Shown one piece after another: positions 43,565 to 51,663 of a stretch of 64,000 nucleotides of DNA. The first letter of the stretch is position 1. The number at the start of each line of letters is the position of its first letter. Under the pieces are notes generated by a model, which saw nothing but the letters and a program-made list of their open reading frames with translations, had not been told where the DNA came from and did no database searches. This stretch comes from JADKIH01 sp031417395 (GTDB lineage Bacteria > Bacteroidota > Bacteroidia > AKYH767-A > 2013-40CM-41-45): NCBI GenBank assembly GCA_031417395.1, contig JANOVM010000004.1, positions 62,001 to 126,000 of the forward strand, read 5' to 3'. Made by a program: the position numbers and the translations under genes.

Positions 43565-43690
43565 ATGAGCAGGTATAAAATTGACAAGCAAGACGGAGTC
43601 TATTTCATGACTTTCACCACTGTTACTTGGGTTGATTTATTTATTCAAGATGTGTATAAACCCTCCCGCGCCATAGGAGCGGGAGGGTAA
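43565..43690 (+). pseudogene. RAYT (Y1/IS200-like REP-associated transposase) 5' fragment
   Basis: The frame of 41 codons begins MSRYKIDKQDGVYFMTFTTV and continues TWVDLFIQDVY, the typical first 32 residues of Bacteroidota RAYT/Y1 transposases (M-S-R-K-Y-K...YFVTFTVV-W-DLF). A complete protein would have about 180 residues including the HUH site, all missing. From residue 33 on, the frame runs through the REP-like hairpin and ends at TAA just behind it. Confidence 0.75.
43660..43688. repeat. REP-like hairpin, copy 3
   Basis: ACCCTCCCGC (43660-43669) and GCGGGAGGGT (43679-43688) pair perfectly, with an extra inner CC/GG pair around ATA. Same arms as copies 1 and 2. It joins, two bases on, to the third copy of the tRNA 3' end. 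Confidence 0.9.
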
Positions 43691-43767
43691 CAGGTTCGAA
43701 CCCTGTTGTTCCCACGAAGAAGTCGTCTTAAAAGGACGGCCTTTTGTCGTTTATGTACACTGTTTAC
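43691..43767 (+). repeat. Third copy of tRNA-Val 3' end plus terminator and GIY-YIG start
   Basis: Bases 43691-43766 match 37271-37346 with only four differences, at a distance of exactly 6,420 bp. The repeat covers the T-arm and acceptor end of tRNA-Val (25 bp identical), the terminator hairpin (one pair lost) and the first codons of the GIY-YIG gene. Similarity fades after about 43777. Confidence 0.95.
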
Positions 43768-43794
43768 ATATGGTACATTTGTCATAGTATATAA
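43753..43794 (+). pseudogene. GIY-YIG nuclease 5' remnant
   Basis: ATG at 43753 opens a frame reading MYTVYIWYICHSI and then TAA. The first six residues equal those of the intact nuclease at 37333 (MYTVYI). The rest of the domain is missing, so this is a broken copy left in the distal repeat. Confidence 0.75.
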
Positions 43795-43893
43795 ATTGAA
43801 ATTGCATATACCATTATATATAAATCAATTACACATATTTTTGCATGATTTTTTAATAATTTTACTTGCAAAACGAACCCTTTTATAGTATAT

Positions 43894-44505
43894 TTGAAGA
43901 ATAAGTTAGCTGAATTGAAAAGGAATCTTAGGCCTGGTCATGTTTATCGTCGATCGGATCTTAGCCAATTGTCTAATGCCGTTGATCGACATATATCAGC
44001 ACTTGTAAATGATGGTACCTTACAAAAACTGCATGGAGGGCTATACTACTTTCCAACTGAAAGTGTTTTTGGAAAAACGCCTCCTGATGAAAACCTCCTT
44101 GTCCAGACTTTTTTAAAGGATGATCATTTTCTTTTGACTTCGCCTAATGATTATAACAGCTTGGGAGTGGGTACAACACAGCTTTACAATAAGCGAGTAG
44201 TATATAATCACAGACGTCATGGAGTTTTTAAACTCGGTGGTAAAACATTCACCTTTATTTCCAGGCATCGCTTTCCGAAAAAAGCTACGCCGGAGTTCTT
44301 ACTTGTTGATCTATTAAATAATCTTGATATGCTGGCAGAAGATCCTGAATTTGTATTAAACAATGTTTCAACAAAATTGAAAACAATGGACTTGAGGAAA
44401 GTTAAAAAGAATTTAAGTCAGTATGGAAACGTACGTGCAAAAGCCCGGTTTCAAACTCTTATAAAACAACTAGAAGGTAAACAGGATGAAAAACTATCTG
44501 CATAA
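43894..44505 (+). CDS. AbiEi-like (DUF6088) antitoxin
   Basis: The protein has 203 residues and starts at TTG; no in-frame ATG is near. The N-terminus LRPGHVYRRSDLSQL and SNAVDRHISALVNDGTLQKL form a winged helix typical of AbiEi/DUF6088 antitoxins, followed by GGLYYFPTESVFGKTPP and the long alpha-beta part. In the AbiE type IV toxin-antitoxin system this protein represses its own operon and neutralises an AbiEii nucleotidyltransferase. The toxin gene follows with an overlap of 20 bases but is wrecked, so this antitoxin is an orphan here. Confidence 0.78.
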   Translation: MKNKLAELKRNLRPGHVYRRSDLSQLSNAVDRHISALVNDGTLQKLHGGLYYFPTESVFGKTPPDENLLVQTFLKDDHFLLTSPNDYNSLGVGTTQLYNKRVVYNHRRHGVFKLGGKTFTFISRHRFPKKATPEFLLVDLLNNLDMLAEDPEFVLNNVSTKLKTMDLRKVKKNLSQYGNVRAKARFQTLIKQLEGKQDEKLSA

Positions 44506-44881
44506 TCATAAAGAGTTTCCGAATCTAATTAAAATTCTTTGGGATGAGACAGGAATTATTCCTCAGCTTATTTAAAAAGAGACAGGAATAGAATGCCCCA
44601 ATATAATGAGACAGTACTACGACGTTTACTGTTTACTGGGCAATGAAACGGTTAAATAATTTATAGGTAGTAAAGAATATTTAGTTCATAAGAATGAAAG
44701 ATTTCCAAATAAAGATCTTGAAGTACCGATAAATAAAAATGAAGCATTCCTTTTATCAGACGGTAAACAAAGGAGGCGATTTGAAACTCGCTATAAAAAA
44801 ACATCAGACCTTTATTATAACGGTCAACCGGATTTTGAAGTATTACTTTCCAGGATTCGTGAAAATATTGACACGCTATAA
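44486..44881 (+). pseudogene. AbiEii-type nucleotidyltransferase toxin, internally deleted
   Basis: A single frame, interrupted by TAA at 44573 and 44657, reads first MKNYLHNHKEFPNLIKIL (the start of AbiEii-like toxins) and then, after the first stop, the usual C-terminus: IMRQYYDVYCLLGN, ERFPNKDLEVPINKNEAFLL, RYKKTSDLYYNGQPDFE. About 150 residues in the middle, with the nucleotidyltransferase site (GG-S-x9-D), are gone. It is thus a non-functional remnant. The remaining 44882-45168 show nothing recognisable. Confidence 0.8.
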
Positions 44882-45168
44882 AATTATCTTTCAGTAATTT
44901 GACGCATTTCGATTCATTTGATTAATGACTTACTGGACCAAATGATTTTTTAAAGAATTGATCGGAGCAAAATCAGTACCCTCGTTTCCTCAATGCCAAT
45001 TCCAAGATTGAATAATCCATAGTTCTTAAACTCCTATTCAGGGTGGAGAATTTTTTATTTTTAAAAAAAACCGGCTAGCTTATATTATAATTCAAAAATC
45101 CAGCCTTAAATCGATTTTTTTCACATCCTAATCTATCGTACATTGCAAAAAACTAAAACCCAAACCCT

Positions 45169-45765
45169 ATGAAAAAAATCTACTCATTATTATTAATCTC
45201 AATGCTTACTTGGAGCAGCGCGTTTTCAACAATACATGTTTTTGATGTAAACGCTTCAGATTTCTCTCCATTTTCCTTAGGCTCCACAGTTGGCGATACT
45301 ATTCGCTGGGTATGGACGGGCGGAACGCACAACACCGTTTCCGGTTCTATTCCATCAGGCGCTGCATCATGGAGCAGTCCCATTTCTTCTGCCGTTACTC
45401 AATTTGATTATGTGGTATCAGTCGATGGTGTTTATTTATTTGCCTGCACCATTCATGGTTTTAATGGCCAGTTTAGCGTTGCCCCTGCAAGCGGAATAAG
45501 TACACCAATTCCTCAAATCAATTTTTTAGTTTCTTCGAAAGATAATTCAAATTATACCTTGTCGTATAATCTTTTAGGAAATACAAAGGTTGAATTATCC
45601 CTGACTGACATGACCGGCAAAGTAGCCAAGGTTTTGTTTTCGGGTGAAAAACAAGGCGGAGAATATATTGAGAATTACTACCTGGAAGAACTTAGAAGCG
45701 GCATATACTTTTTACAATTGATTTGTGAAAATCAGCGAATAACCAGGAGAATTTTAATCGACTAA
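45169..45765 (+). CDS. Secreted cupredoxin (plastocyanin-like) with T9SS domain
   Basis: The protein has 198 residues, with a signal peptide (ending SAFST, about residue 20). The cupredoxin core has the His ligand in WTGGTHNTVSG and the Cys/His pair in YLFACTIHGFNGQFSV. The axial Met normally found four to five residues after the second His is replaced (GFNGQF), so the copper site, if present, is unusual. The last 70 residues (NYTLSYNLLGNTKVEL to GIYFLQLICE) form a T9SS-type end, although the usual NPxx start is missing. Probably an electron carrier or copper binder outside the cell. Confidence 0.8.
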   Translation: MKKIYSLLLISMLTWSSAFSTIHVFDVNASDFSPFSLGSTVGDTIRWVWTGGTHNTVSGSIPSGAASWSSPISSAVTQFDYVVSVDGVYLFACTIHGFNGQFSVAPASGISTPIPQINFLVSSKDNSNYTLSYNLLGNTKVELSLTDMTGKVAKVLFSGEKQGGEYIENYYLEELRSGIYFLQLICENQRITRRILID

Positions 45766-45850
45766 AACTCGATTGATTTTATCCTGAAAGAGGCAGCCTC
45801 AGAAGGGCGTTTTAGAAAAAGTTTTTTCGGTTTATTAAAAAATCAAGAAC

Positions 45851-45878
45851 AAAAAAACCATCTATGGATGGTTTTTTT
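45851..45878. terminator. Bidirectional terminator
   Basis: AAAAAAACCATC (45851-45862) and GATGGTTTTTTT (45867-45878) pair around TATG, giving a T-tract on both strands. It serves the cupredoxin gene and the convergent metal-transport operon. Confidence 0.85.
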
Positions 45879-45892
45879 GTTTACAGATATCA

Positions 45893-46744
45893 TTATTTAA
45901 CTTTTCCTGCTAAATAATTCTTAATTAAATAAATCACAGAAACCACTAAAAAAATCCCTCCTAACAATGCCACCAGCGAAGACCCTGCAGGGAAATCATA
46001 ATGGAATGATAAATCCAGTCCAAAGAATACGGCAAGTATACTTATCAGGACTGCAAAAAGGGTAACGCCTAGGTTTTTTCGGGAAAGCATAATGCCTCCT
46101 ACTGCAGGAATTATCAGGAAAGAAAAAACAGGTATAACTCCACTTATACGAACGGAGAAAACAATAGCTAGTCCGATCGACAGGTAAAAAATAAAATTCC
46201 ACAAACCGAAAAATTTCATTTTCTCTTTTGTATCGGTTGAATCGTTATCGGATTTATGGGAGAAACTTTCTGTCGCTTTGAAAAATTTCTTGTGGAAAAT
46301 TAAGTGCAGTAAAGCAAGGGCACCGAAAATTATTGCTGTGGTTGTTATCTGTAAGGTTGTTATCGAAAGTATGTTGCCAAACAATACTTCCTGAATATCT
46401 GAATCGCCGTGCGGTGATTTTGAAATGAGCATGACAGTGGCTGCAGAAGTAATGGCGTAGATAATACCAATAATAGCTTCCAGCTTTAGTCGTTTGTCGG
46501 TTATGCGGATTAAAGACATTAATATTGCGCCTGATAAGGCAAAGATTATTGGAATAACTGTTTGGCCATGCCCTACGTAATCTGAATAAGCTACTCCTAG
46601 TGATGAAATTTGTCCGAGTGCAAGATCTACAAAGACTATACCTCTGGTTACAACGTGCACTCCAAGATAAGCAAGCACTACTCCAATAATGATACTGACG
46701 ATAAATGCCTGCACCATAAAATCCAATTCAAGAAAATCAAACAT
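45893..46744 (-). CDS. Metal ABC transporter permease (ZnuB/TroC family)
   Basis: The protein has 283 residues with eight or nine membrane segments. VVTRGIVFVDLALGQISSLGVAYSDYVGHG contains the family core (FVDLALGQISSLG), and ISGVIPVFSFLIIPAVGG the second marker. A charged insert of about 25 residues (SHKSDNDSTDTKEKMK) sits in a cytoplasmic loop. It forms the membrane channel for zinc or manganese uptake. It lies 30 bp after the binding-protein gene and is the last gene of the operon. No ATPase gene is present on either side. Confidence 0.9.
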   Translation of the reverse strand: MFDFLELDFMVQAFIVSIIIGVVLAYLGVHVVTRGIVFVDLALGQISSLGVAYSDYVGHGQTVIPIIFALSGAILMSLIRITDKRLKLEAIIGIIYAITSAATVMLISKSPHGDSDIQEVLFGNILSITTLQITTTAIIFGALALLHLIFHKKFFKATESFSHKSDNDSTDTKEKMKFFGLWNFIFYLSIGLAIVFSVRISGVIPVFSFLIIPAVGGIMLSRKNLGVTLFAVLISILAVFFGLDLSFHYDFPAGSSLVALLGGIFLVVSVIYLIKNYLAGKVK

Positions 46745-46774
46745 GCAATTGAAATTAAATTGTTTTAGAACGAA

Positions 46775-47680
46775 TTATTTTAATGCTGTTGTAAGTAAAC
46801 TAATATTGTAATCAAAGAGTTGGTAATAATCCTTAATTGTATCGAATGCACCTACAGATGTTGCCAGTATCACCGTCTTAGCTCCTGTTTGTTTAGTAAC
46901 CACATCGGAGGATGATGTAGTAAAATATGGCGATGAAATAATAACTTTTATATTGTTTTCTTTTACCAGCTTAATAATTTTTATAAGTTGCGAAGGTGTT
47001 GGCGGAATGCCGGCTTTAGGTTCCATGAAATCGACAATCTTCAAACCAAATCGGTTTTCGAAGTAACACCATTCATTGTGATAGGCTATCACTTTTGATC
47101 CCCGAAATCCTGCCATGGCTGCATTCCATGACTTGAGTTTTAAGTCAATTGTTTCGTTGAAGATTTTTAGATTAGCTTCAAAGTAGGTTTTATTTTCAGG
47201 AGAGATTCTGATTAATCCATTGCATATATTACGGGCTATGATTTTTCCATTCAATGGATCGAGCCAGTAATGAGGATTTCCGAATAGGTGAATGTCTCCC
47301 TCTGCCCTATTTATTGAAGACGGAACCTGCATCAGACTAACACCAATAGAAGCGTCAACATAGCCATCACTGCCCTTCTGTATTTTATTATTTTTGGAAC
47401 TAACCAGCAGTGAAGGCGACCAGCCGCTCTCGAGGTCGAGTCCAAGGGTAATGAATAAATCGGCCTGAGAAAGTTTTATAATATAACTTGGTTTCGGATC
47501 GACAAAATGGGGATTTTGATAGCCTGTAGCAATTGCAAATACATCAACTTTATTGCCGCCAATTAAACTTGCAATGCTTTTCATGTCTTGCGTTGTTGCA
47601 ACAACTTTTAATACTGACGCTTTGGATGCTATTGCAAAACTTATTGTTGTTAGAAATATGATTGAGATTATTTTTTTCAT
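46775..47680 (-). CDS. Metal-binding ABC transporter protein (ZnuA/TroA family)
   Basis: The protein has 301 residues, with a signal peptide (1-20). The four metal ligands can be placed: His in GYQNPHFVDPKPSY, His in GNPHYWLDPLNGK, His in AYHNEWCYFENRFG, and an acidic residue near the end. The His-rich loop typical of zinc-specific ZnuA is missing; a short loop (GDIHLFGNPH) stands instead. It captures zinc or manganese in the periplasm. It is followed by the permease and preceded by an outer-membrane protein gene 36 bp upstream. Confidence 0.9.
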   Translation of the reverse strand: MKKIISIIFLTTISFAIASKASVLKVVATTQDMKSIASLIGGNKVDVFAIATGYQNPHFVDPKPSYIIKLSQADLFITLGLDLESGWSPSLLVSSKNNKIQKGSDGYVDASIGVSLMQVPSSINRAEGDIHLFGNPHYWLDPLNGKIIARNICNGLIRISPENKTYFEANLKIFNETIDLKLKSWNAAMAGFRGSKVIAYHNEWCYFENRFGLKIVDFMEPKAGIPPTPSQLIKIIKLVKENNIKVIISSPYFTTSSSDVVTKQTGAKTVILATSVGAFDTIKDYYQLFDYNISLLTTALK

Positions 47681-47716
47681 TTTTATTTTTATTAATCTAA
47701 TAAATTCAATTGATGT

Positions 47717-48865
47717 TTAATATTTGTGAGCGCCGTGTGAACCAATTACGAAAATCCACCTGAGGCCGGCGCTTGTAAATTTCTTTTCGTAGTTACCTAT
47801 TGGTAAAGCAGTATTCATAGAAGTATATTTTGCTTCAACTTCTATCTTCTGAAATTCTGTTGCATACCAACCCAGTGTTGCTGTACCGGATCTAAGTTTA
47901 GCCTTTTTAGAGAATGTAAATTGCGTAAAATCATATCTTCCTGACACAAACCATCTTTTACCAACCTGAACATTCAGCAAAGAATAAAAGCCATACGTGT
48001 TTTCTGTATGAAAAAATATTTTTTCATTGTTGAAGAAAATCTCATTCTGAAATGTCACTGATTTATAGGTATTGTAACGCAAAGGCTTCCATTTATAGGT
48101 AATGTCTGCAGCTGCCATATTTGTTCTTTTATTCAATGCATTCACGCCGGTAATACCTGTCAAACCCAGTTCCAAAGAAGCATTGTCTGTCAGGTCCCAA
48201 TAATTTTTTAAGTGAGCCAGGTATAAAAAATTATTCGTTCCACTTCTCCTGAATACGCCTGAAGCAACTGGCTGGGTCGTTTCAACCGTCAACTCCTGAT
48301 AAAAAACATGATTGGGTAGAAGCCAGCTCAGTGAAAGTCCATCGCCTTTTAATCCTTCTTCCCCAAAAAAATTCACTATAGCATCCGGTGTATTGATGAA
48401 TTGCAAAGCATGCGAATGAACGGTATTTACCCTGCCTAGCATTTGTTTAAATCGTCCGGCTTTCAATTGCAGGTGAGCAGGAAGTGATGTAGTTGTAACA
48501 AAACCCTCCTCTATCTCTCCCGAAAACTCCCCCGAAACGGGATCCTGACTTACTGAATAATAAAAATCAGCTCGTGCATATGGATCCACCACTGATTTAA
48601 ATGAAAATTCTGCTTCACTCAGATAAGCATCAAAATTTTTAATACCGTAACTATGATACATTCCCCTGAAATCACCAATGACGCCAATGTCAGGATTTGC
48701 AGAAACGGAAACTCTTTGCTGTGGTTGAGTAACTTGTGAAGCAGCTAAATCATTTTGAATTTGAATCTGCATTAATGAATCAGACTTCGTGCTATCGGTC
48801 TGACCGAATAAATGCTGCATACTACCGGATAGTATGATAATTAAACAGAATAGTTTAGTATCCAT
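47717..48865 (-). CDS. Outer-membrane beta-barrel protein of the metal operon
   Basis: The protein has 382 residues with a signal peptide ending LFGQT (about residue 22). After a linker it shows alternating strands such as DFYYSVSQDPVSGEFSG, YKSVTFQNEIFFNNEKIFF and KRWFVSGRYDFTQFTFS, and ends with WIFVIGSHGAHKY. The pattern is that of a 16- or 18-strand porin-like barrel. It probably lets metal or its complex through the outer membrane. It has no TonB box or plug domain, so it is not a TonB-dependent receptor. The role is inferred from position. Confidence 0.75.
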   Translation of the reverse strand: MDTKLFCLIIILSGSMQHLFGQTDSTKSDSLMQIQIQNDLAASQVTQPQQRVSVSANPDIGVIGDFRGMYHSYGIKNFDAYLSEAEFSFKSVVDPYARADFYYSVSQDPVSGEFSGEIEEGFVTTTSLPAHLQLKAGRFKQMLGRVNTVHSHALQFINTPDAIVNFFGEEGLKGDGLSLSWLLPNHVFYQELTVETTQPVASGVFRRSGTNNFLYLAHLKNYWDLTDNASLELGLTGITGVNALNKRTNMAAADITYKWKPLRYNTYKSVTFQNEIFFNNEKIFFHTENTYGFYSLLNVQVGKRWFVSGRYDFTQFTFSKKAKLRSGTATLGWYATEFQKIEVEAKYTSMNTALPIGNYEKKFTSAGLRWIFVIGSHGAHKY

Positions 48866-48937
48866 TGCCTGATATAAAATAATTGGGAAGGTTTAGTAAA
48901 TGAAATTCGGCCTTGTATTCACAAAGCTTAAAAAAAA

Positions 48938-49252
48938 CTAAACCAGTACAGGAGGTGCACGCAATGGACGAAATACTTCCTTCTGAAGGATTATATCGCC
49001 TGAAGGGAAAAAGTAATTTAAAAGTCCGAGCTCATGTATTAATATATTGTGATGAAAAATTGCCTGACTTTCTAAGACGTCATTCGTAAAATCGCAGAGA
49101 TTACAATGGTGCTCTTCCTGATGGAAGTGCTTATCGGAAACATTGCAATGAAAATCGTTTTTATGAAAAAAATTGTGGACTTCCTTTTCCACTAAAGGGA
49201 AAAGAAATACTAAAAGGGTAATAAAAGCAAATATGTTTCTGAGCTTTTGCAA
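48938..49252 (-). CDS. Small His/Cys-rich secreted protein, first gene of the metal operon
   Basis: The protein has 104 residues: a hydrophobic signal (about 8-20), then a His/Cys stretch, HNFFHKNDFHCNVSDKHFHQ and EEHHCNLCDF, with nine His and three Cys in about 35 residues, and a tail ending FRPLRAPPVLV. The 'RAPP' end is common in small Bacteroidota proteins next to metal-uptake genes. It is likely a periplasmic metal-binding protein that feeds or buffers the transporter. Upstream, 49253-49410 is AT-rich without a clear promoter. Confidence 0.75.
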   Translation of the reverse strand: MQKLRNIFAFITLLVFLFPLVEKEVHNFFHKNDFHCNVSDKHFHQEEHHCNLCDFTNDVLESQAIFHHNILIHELGLLNYFFPSGDIILQKEVFRPLRAPPVLV

Positions 49253-49410
49253 GCCGGAAAAATAGTGAATAATTTATGATTAAATCATTAAAAGATTAAA
49301 ATGATTGTTAAAATAGGTTAAATGATAAATTTAATGCGACAATTCGGGGTTTTGAGTAAATTGTTTGAACAACTGATTCATTCTGAACCGAAATTTTTTT
49401 TCAATTTCAA

Positions 49411-50697
49411 TCAAATTACTTCTGCAACAACAAACGTACTCCCGCCAACAAAAACGACATCCTTTTCACCGGCATTTTTTCTTGCAGTTTTAAATGCTTC
49501 GGCTACGCTTTCGTAAGAATCTCCTGAAAGTCCAAAAGACAACGATAATTTTTTCAATTCCTCCTGATCCAGTGAGCGGGGAAGATTGGCTTTGCAGAAA
49601 TAATATTGCGCATCCTTAGGCAATAGAGAAAGAACTTTAGAAGGATCCTTGTCATTGACCATGCCGAAAACAATATGGAGCTTATTGAAATCCAATTCTG
49701 CCAATTGATCCATTACCAATTTTATTCCGGCTTCATTATGACCGATGTCTGCTATTGTTTGCGGATGGGTTGCTATTATTTGCCACCTTCCTAAGAAGCC
49801 GGTATTTGCCGGACCGTTTGTTAATCCTGCTGAAATAGTTTGATCGGTAATACCGGAAAAATTATTCTTAAGTAAATCGAGTGATTGCAAGACAGTACAA
49901 ATATTTTTCAACTGATATTTTCCCGTTAGCCACAACTGCAAATTTTCAAACCGGATTTTATTTCCATGATTAACACTAATAAATTGCCCATCCTGACTAC
50001 TATTAATAAAAGTTGCCTTATAAAAATCTGAAGCGAAAAATATCGGTGCGTTTAATTTCTCTGCATGATTTATAAAAACACTCTCTGTTTCCTTTTGTCT
50101 TTCACCAATAACAACAGGAATATTCTGCTTAATAATACCTGCCTTTTCCCCTGCAATCTTTTCAAGAGTATCACCCAGAAATTGCATGTGATCGTAACTG
50201 ATATTTGTAATAACAGACAAAACAGGTGTAATGATATTCGTTGAATCAAGTCGCCCGCCAAGACCGGTTTCTATGATGGCAATGTCAACTTTTTCTTTTG
50301 CGAAATGCTCAAAAGCAAGTGCTGTAGTCCATTCGAAAAAGCTGGGACTAATCTCTTCAAACCTCTTTTTGTTTTCTTCTACGAATCGAATCACTTCCGA
50401 TTCACCAATCATTTCACCATCGATTCTGATTCTTTCCCTGAAATCTTTCAGATGCGGTGATGTAAACAATCCTGTCTTATATCCCGACTCCTGCAAAATA
50501 GAAGCAAGCATGTTTGAAACGGAACCCTTGCCGTTAGTCCCGGCAATATGAATGGAAGTGATTTTATTTTCCGGATGATGTAAATGCTCCGACAAGGCTT
50601 TAATATTATTCAGATCCGCTTTGTATGCAGTTGCGCCTATGCGATGAAACATAGGAAGCTGTTTAAAAAGATAATCAACGGTCTGCCTGTAATCCAT
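49411..50697 (-). CDS. folC: Folylpolyglutamate/dihydrofolate synthase
   Basis: The protein has 428 residues. It is a Mur-ligase-type enzyme: P-loop IAGTNGKGSVSNML (residues 51-64), GLFTSPHLKDFRERIRIDG, ETGLGGRLDSTN, TNISYDHMQFLGDTLEKIAGEKAGI, and DIGHNEAGIKLVMDQL at the start of the C-terminal domain. It makes dihydrofolate and adds glutamate to folates. It follows the tonB gene by 117 bp, an order common in Bacteroidota. Confidence 0.95.
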   Translation of the reverse strand: MDYRQTVDYLFKQLPMFHRIGATAYKADLNNIKALSEHLHHPENKITSIHIAGTNGKGSVSNMLASILQESGYKTGLFTSPHLKDFRERIRIDGEMIGESEVIRFVEENKKRFEEISPSFFEWTTALAFEHFAKEKVDIAIIETGLGGRLDSTNIITPVLSVITNISYDHMQFLGDTLEKIAGEKAGIIKQNIPVVIGERQKETESVFINHAEKLNAPIFFASDFYKATFINSSQDGQFISVNHGNKIRFENLQLWLTGKYQLKNICTVLQSLDLLKNNFSGITDQTISAGLTNGPANTGFLGRWQIIATHPQTIADIGHNEAGIKLVMDQLAELDFNKLHIVFGMVNDKDPSKVLSLLPKDAQYYFCKANLPRSLDQEELKKLSLSFGLSGDSYESVAEAFKTARKNAGEKDVVFVGGSTFVVAEVI

Positions 50698-50814
50698 TAT
50701 GTATGCAAAGAAATTGCAAATAAGTAGTTAAATCAAAAAAATAAATGATTTTAATTTGAAAAGTTCAGTGCCGTTAATCACGGCATTCGAAGAGTAATGA
50801 AAAATTATTGAAAA

Positions 50815-51660
50815 TTACTGAAGCACAAAATCGAATGTAATTGTTCCCTTCTGAATTTCATCGTTATCACTGGAATTGAATTTCGCTTTTAGAGCAGCAT
50901 CTTTAGCCAGCTTTAAAAGATACGATGATGTAGTCGTTGATCCTCGTACTCCGGGCACAGCAGCCTCAACAGAACCATCTTTGCCTACTGTGATTGATAC
51001 GACAACTCTGCCTGTTTCCTGCGACTGATCGCTAATCTTTGGGGAACCAATCATCTTTCTTCCATCCAGTGAATAAGAAAACCCACCTTTGCCTGGACCG
51101 TTACCGGGGCCTTCACCGCCTCCGCTTCCTGTGCCCGGACCGGTACCACCGCTGCCATTTTTACCGGTATATTTTGAATTAGGGTCTCCTTTAGGGTCAC
51201 CTTGGTCGCCGACACCTTTTCCTGTGCCTTGCGATTTACTGGTTGTGGTTTTACCGGGGTAAAGAGCTTTGGTGTTAACCGTCTTAACGGGTTCTACTTT
51301 GGGTTCAATCTTTACAGGCTTGGTTTCAGTCTTAACTTCCTTAATAATTTTCTTGTGTTCCTTTACTTCTTTGGCAATAGGCGATTCTTCAAAGTCCTGT
51401 GTTGCCACCTCTTTTTCAGGAACCTGCTGTTGAATAATTTTTTCGGTAACGGGTGCTTTCGTAATTTCTTCAGACATTGGCTGAACATCACCGGCTGCTT
51501 CTTCAAGCATTCCAATGTTCACAAGAACACCGCCTCCACCGCCTGCTTCAGGAAATGGAGGGATTTTGATTTTCATCAAACTGAAAATCAGAACAAGTAA
51601 TATTAGGGCATGTACAATTACCGTAAGTACCGCTGAGCGGGAACGGATGGAAGCATCCAT
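50815..51660 (-). CDS. TonB-family energy transducer (Gly/Pro-rich linker)
   Basis: The protein has 281 residues: an N-terminal cytoplasmic tail, one membrane segment (about 12-30), a long Pro/Lys/Glu-rich linker (for example KIEPKVEPVKTVNTKALYPG), a Gly-rich stretch GSGGTGPGTGSGGGEGPGNG, and a C-terminal domain with GRVVVSITVGKDGSVEAAVPG and LLKLAKDAALKAKFN, matching TonB C-terminal folds. It starts three bases after the exbD stop and works with the ExbB/ExbD motor. The TonB end lacks a very clear YP motif, so a TolA-like role is also possible. Confidence 0.82.
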   Translation of the reverse strand: MDASIRSRSAVLTVIVHALILLVLIFSLMKIKIPPFPEAGGGGGVLVNIGMLEEAAGDVQPMSEEITKAPVTEKIIQQQVPEKEVATQDFEESPIAKEVKEHKKIIKEVKTETKPVKIEPKVEPVKTVNTKALYPGKTTTSKSQGTGKGVGDQGDPKGDPNSKYTGKNGSGGTGPGTGSGGGEGPGNGPGKGGFSYSLDGRKMIGSPKISDQSQETGRVVVSITVGKDGSVEAAVPGVRGSTTTSSYLLKLAKDAALKAKFNSSDNDEIQKGTITFDFVLQ

Positions 51661-51663
51661 GAA

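Noticed and set aside
43406..43591. Minus-strand frame of 61 codons
   Set aside because: It is antisense to the RAYT relic and its inverted repeat, has no family-like sequence and no promoter; the plus-strand relic explains the region better.
51202..51600. Plus-strand frame of 132 codons opposite the TonB-like gene
   Set aside because: Phe/Asn-rich low-complexity translation of the Lys/Glu/Pro linker on the other strand; no real gene features.
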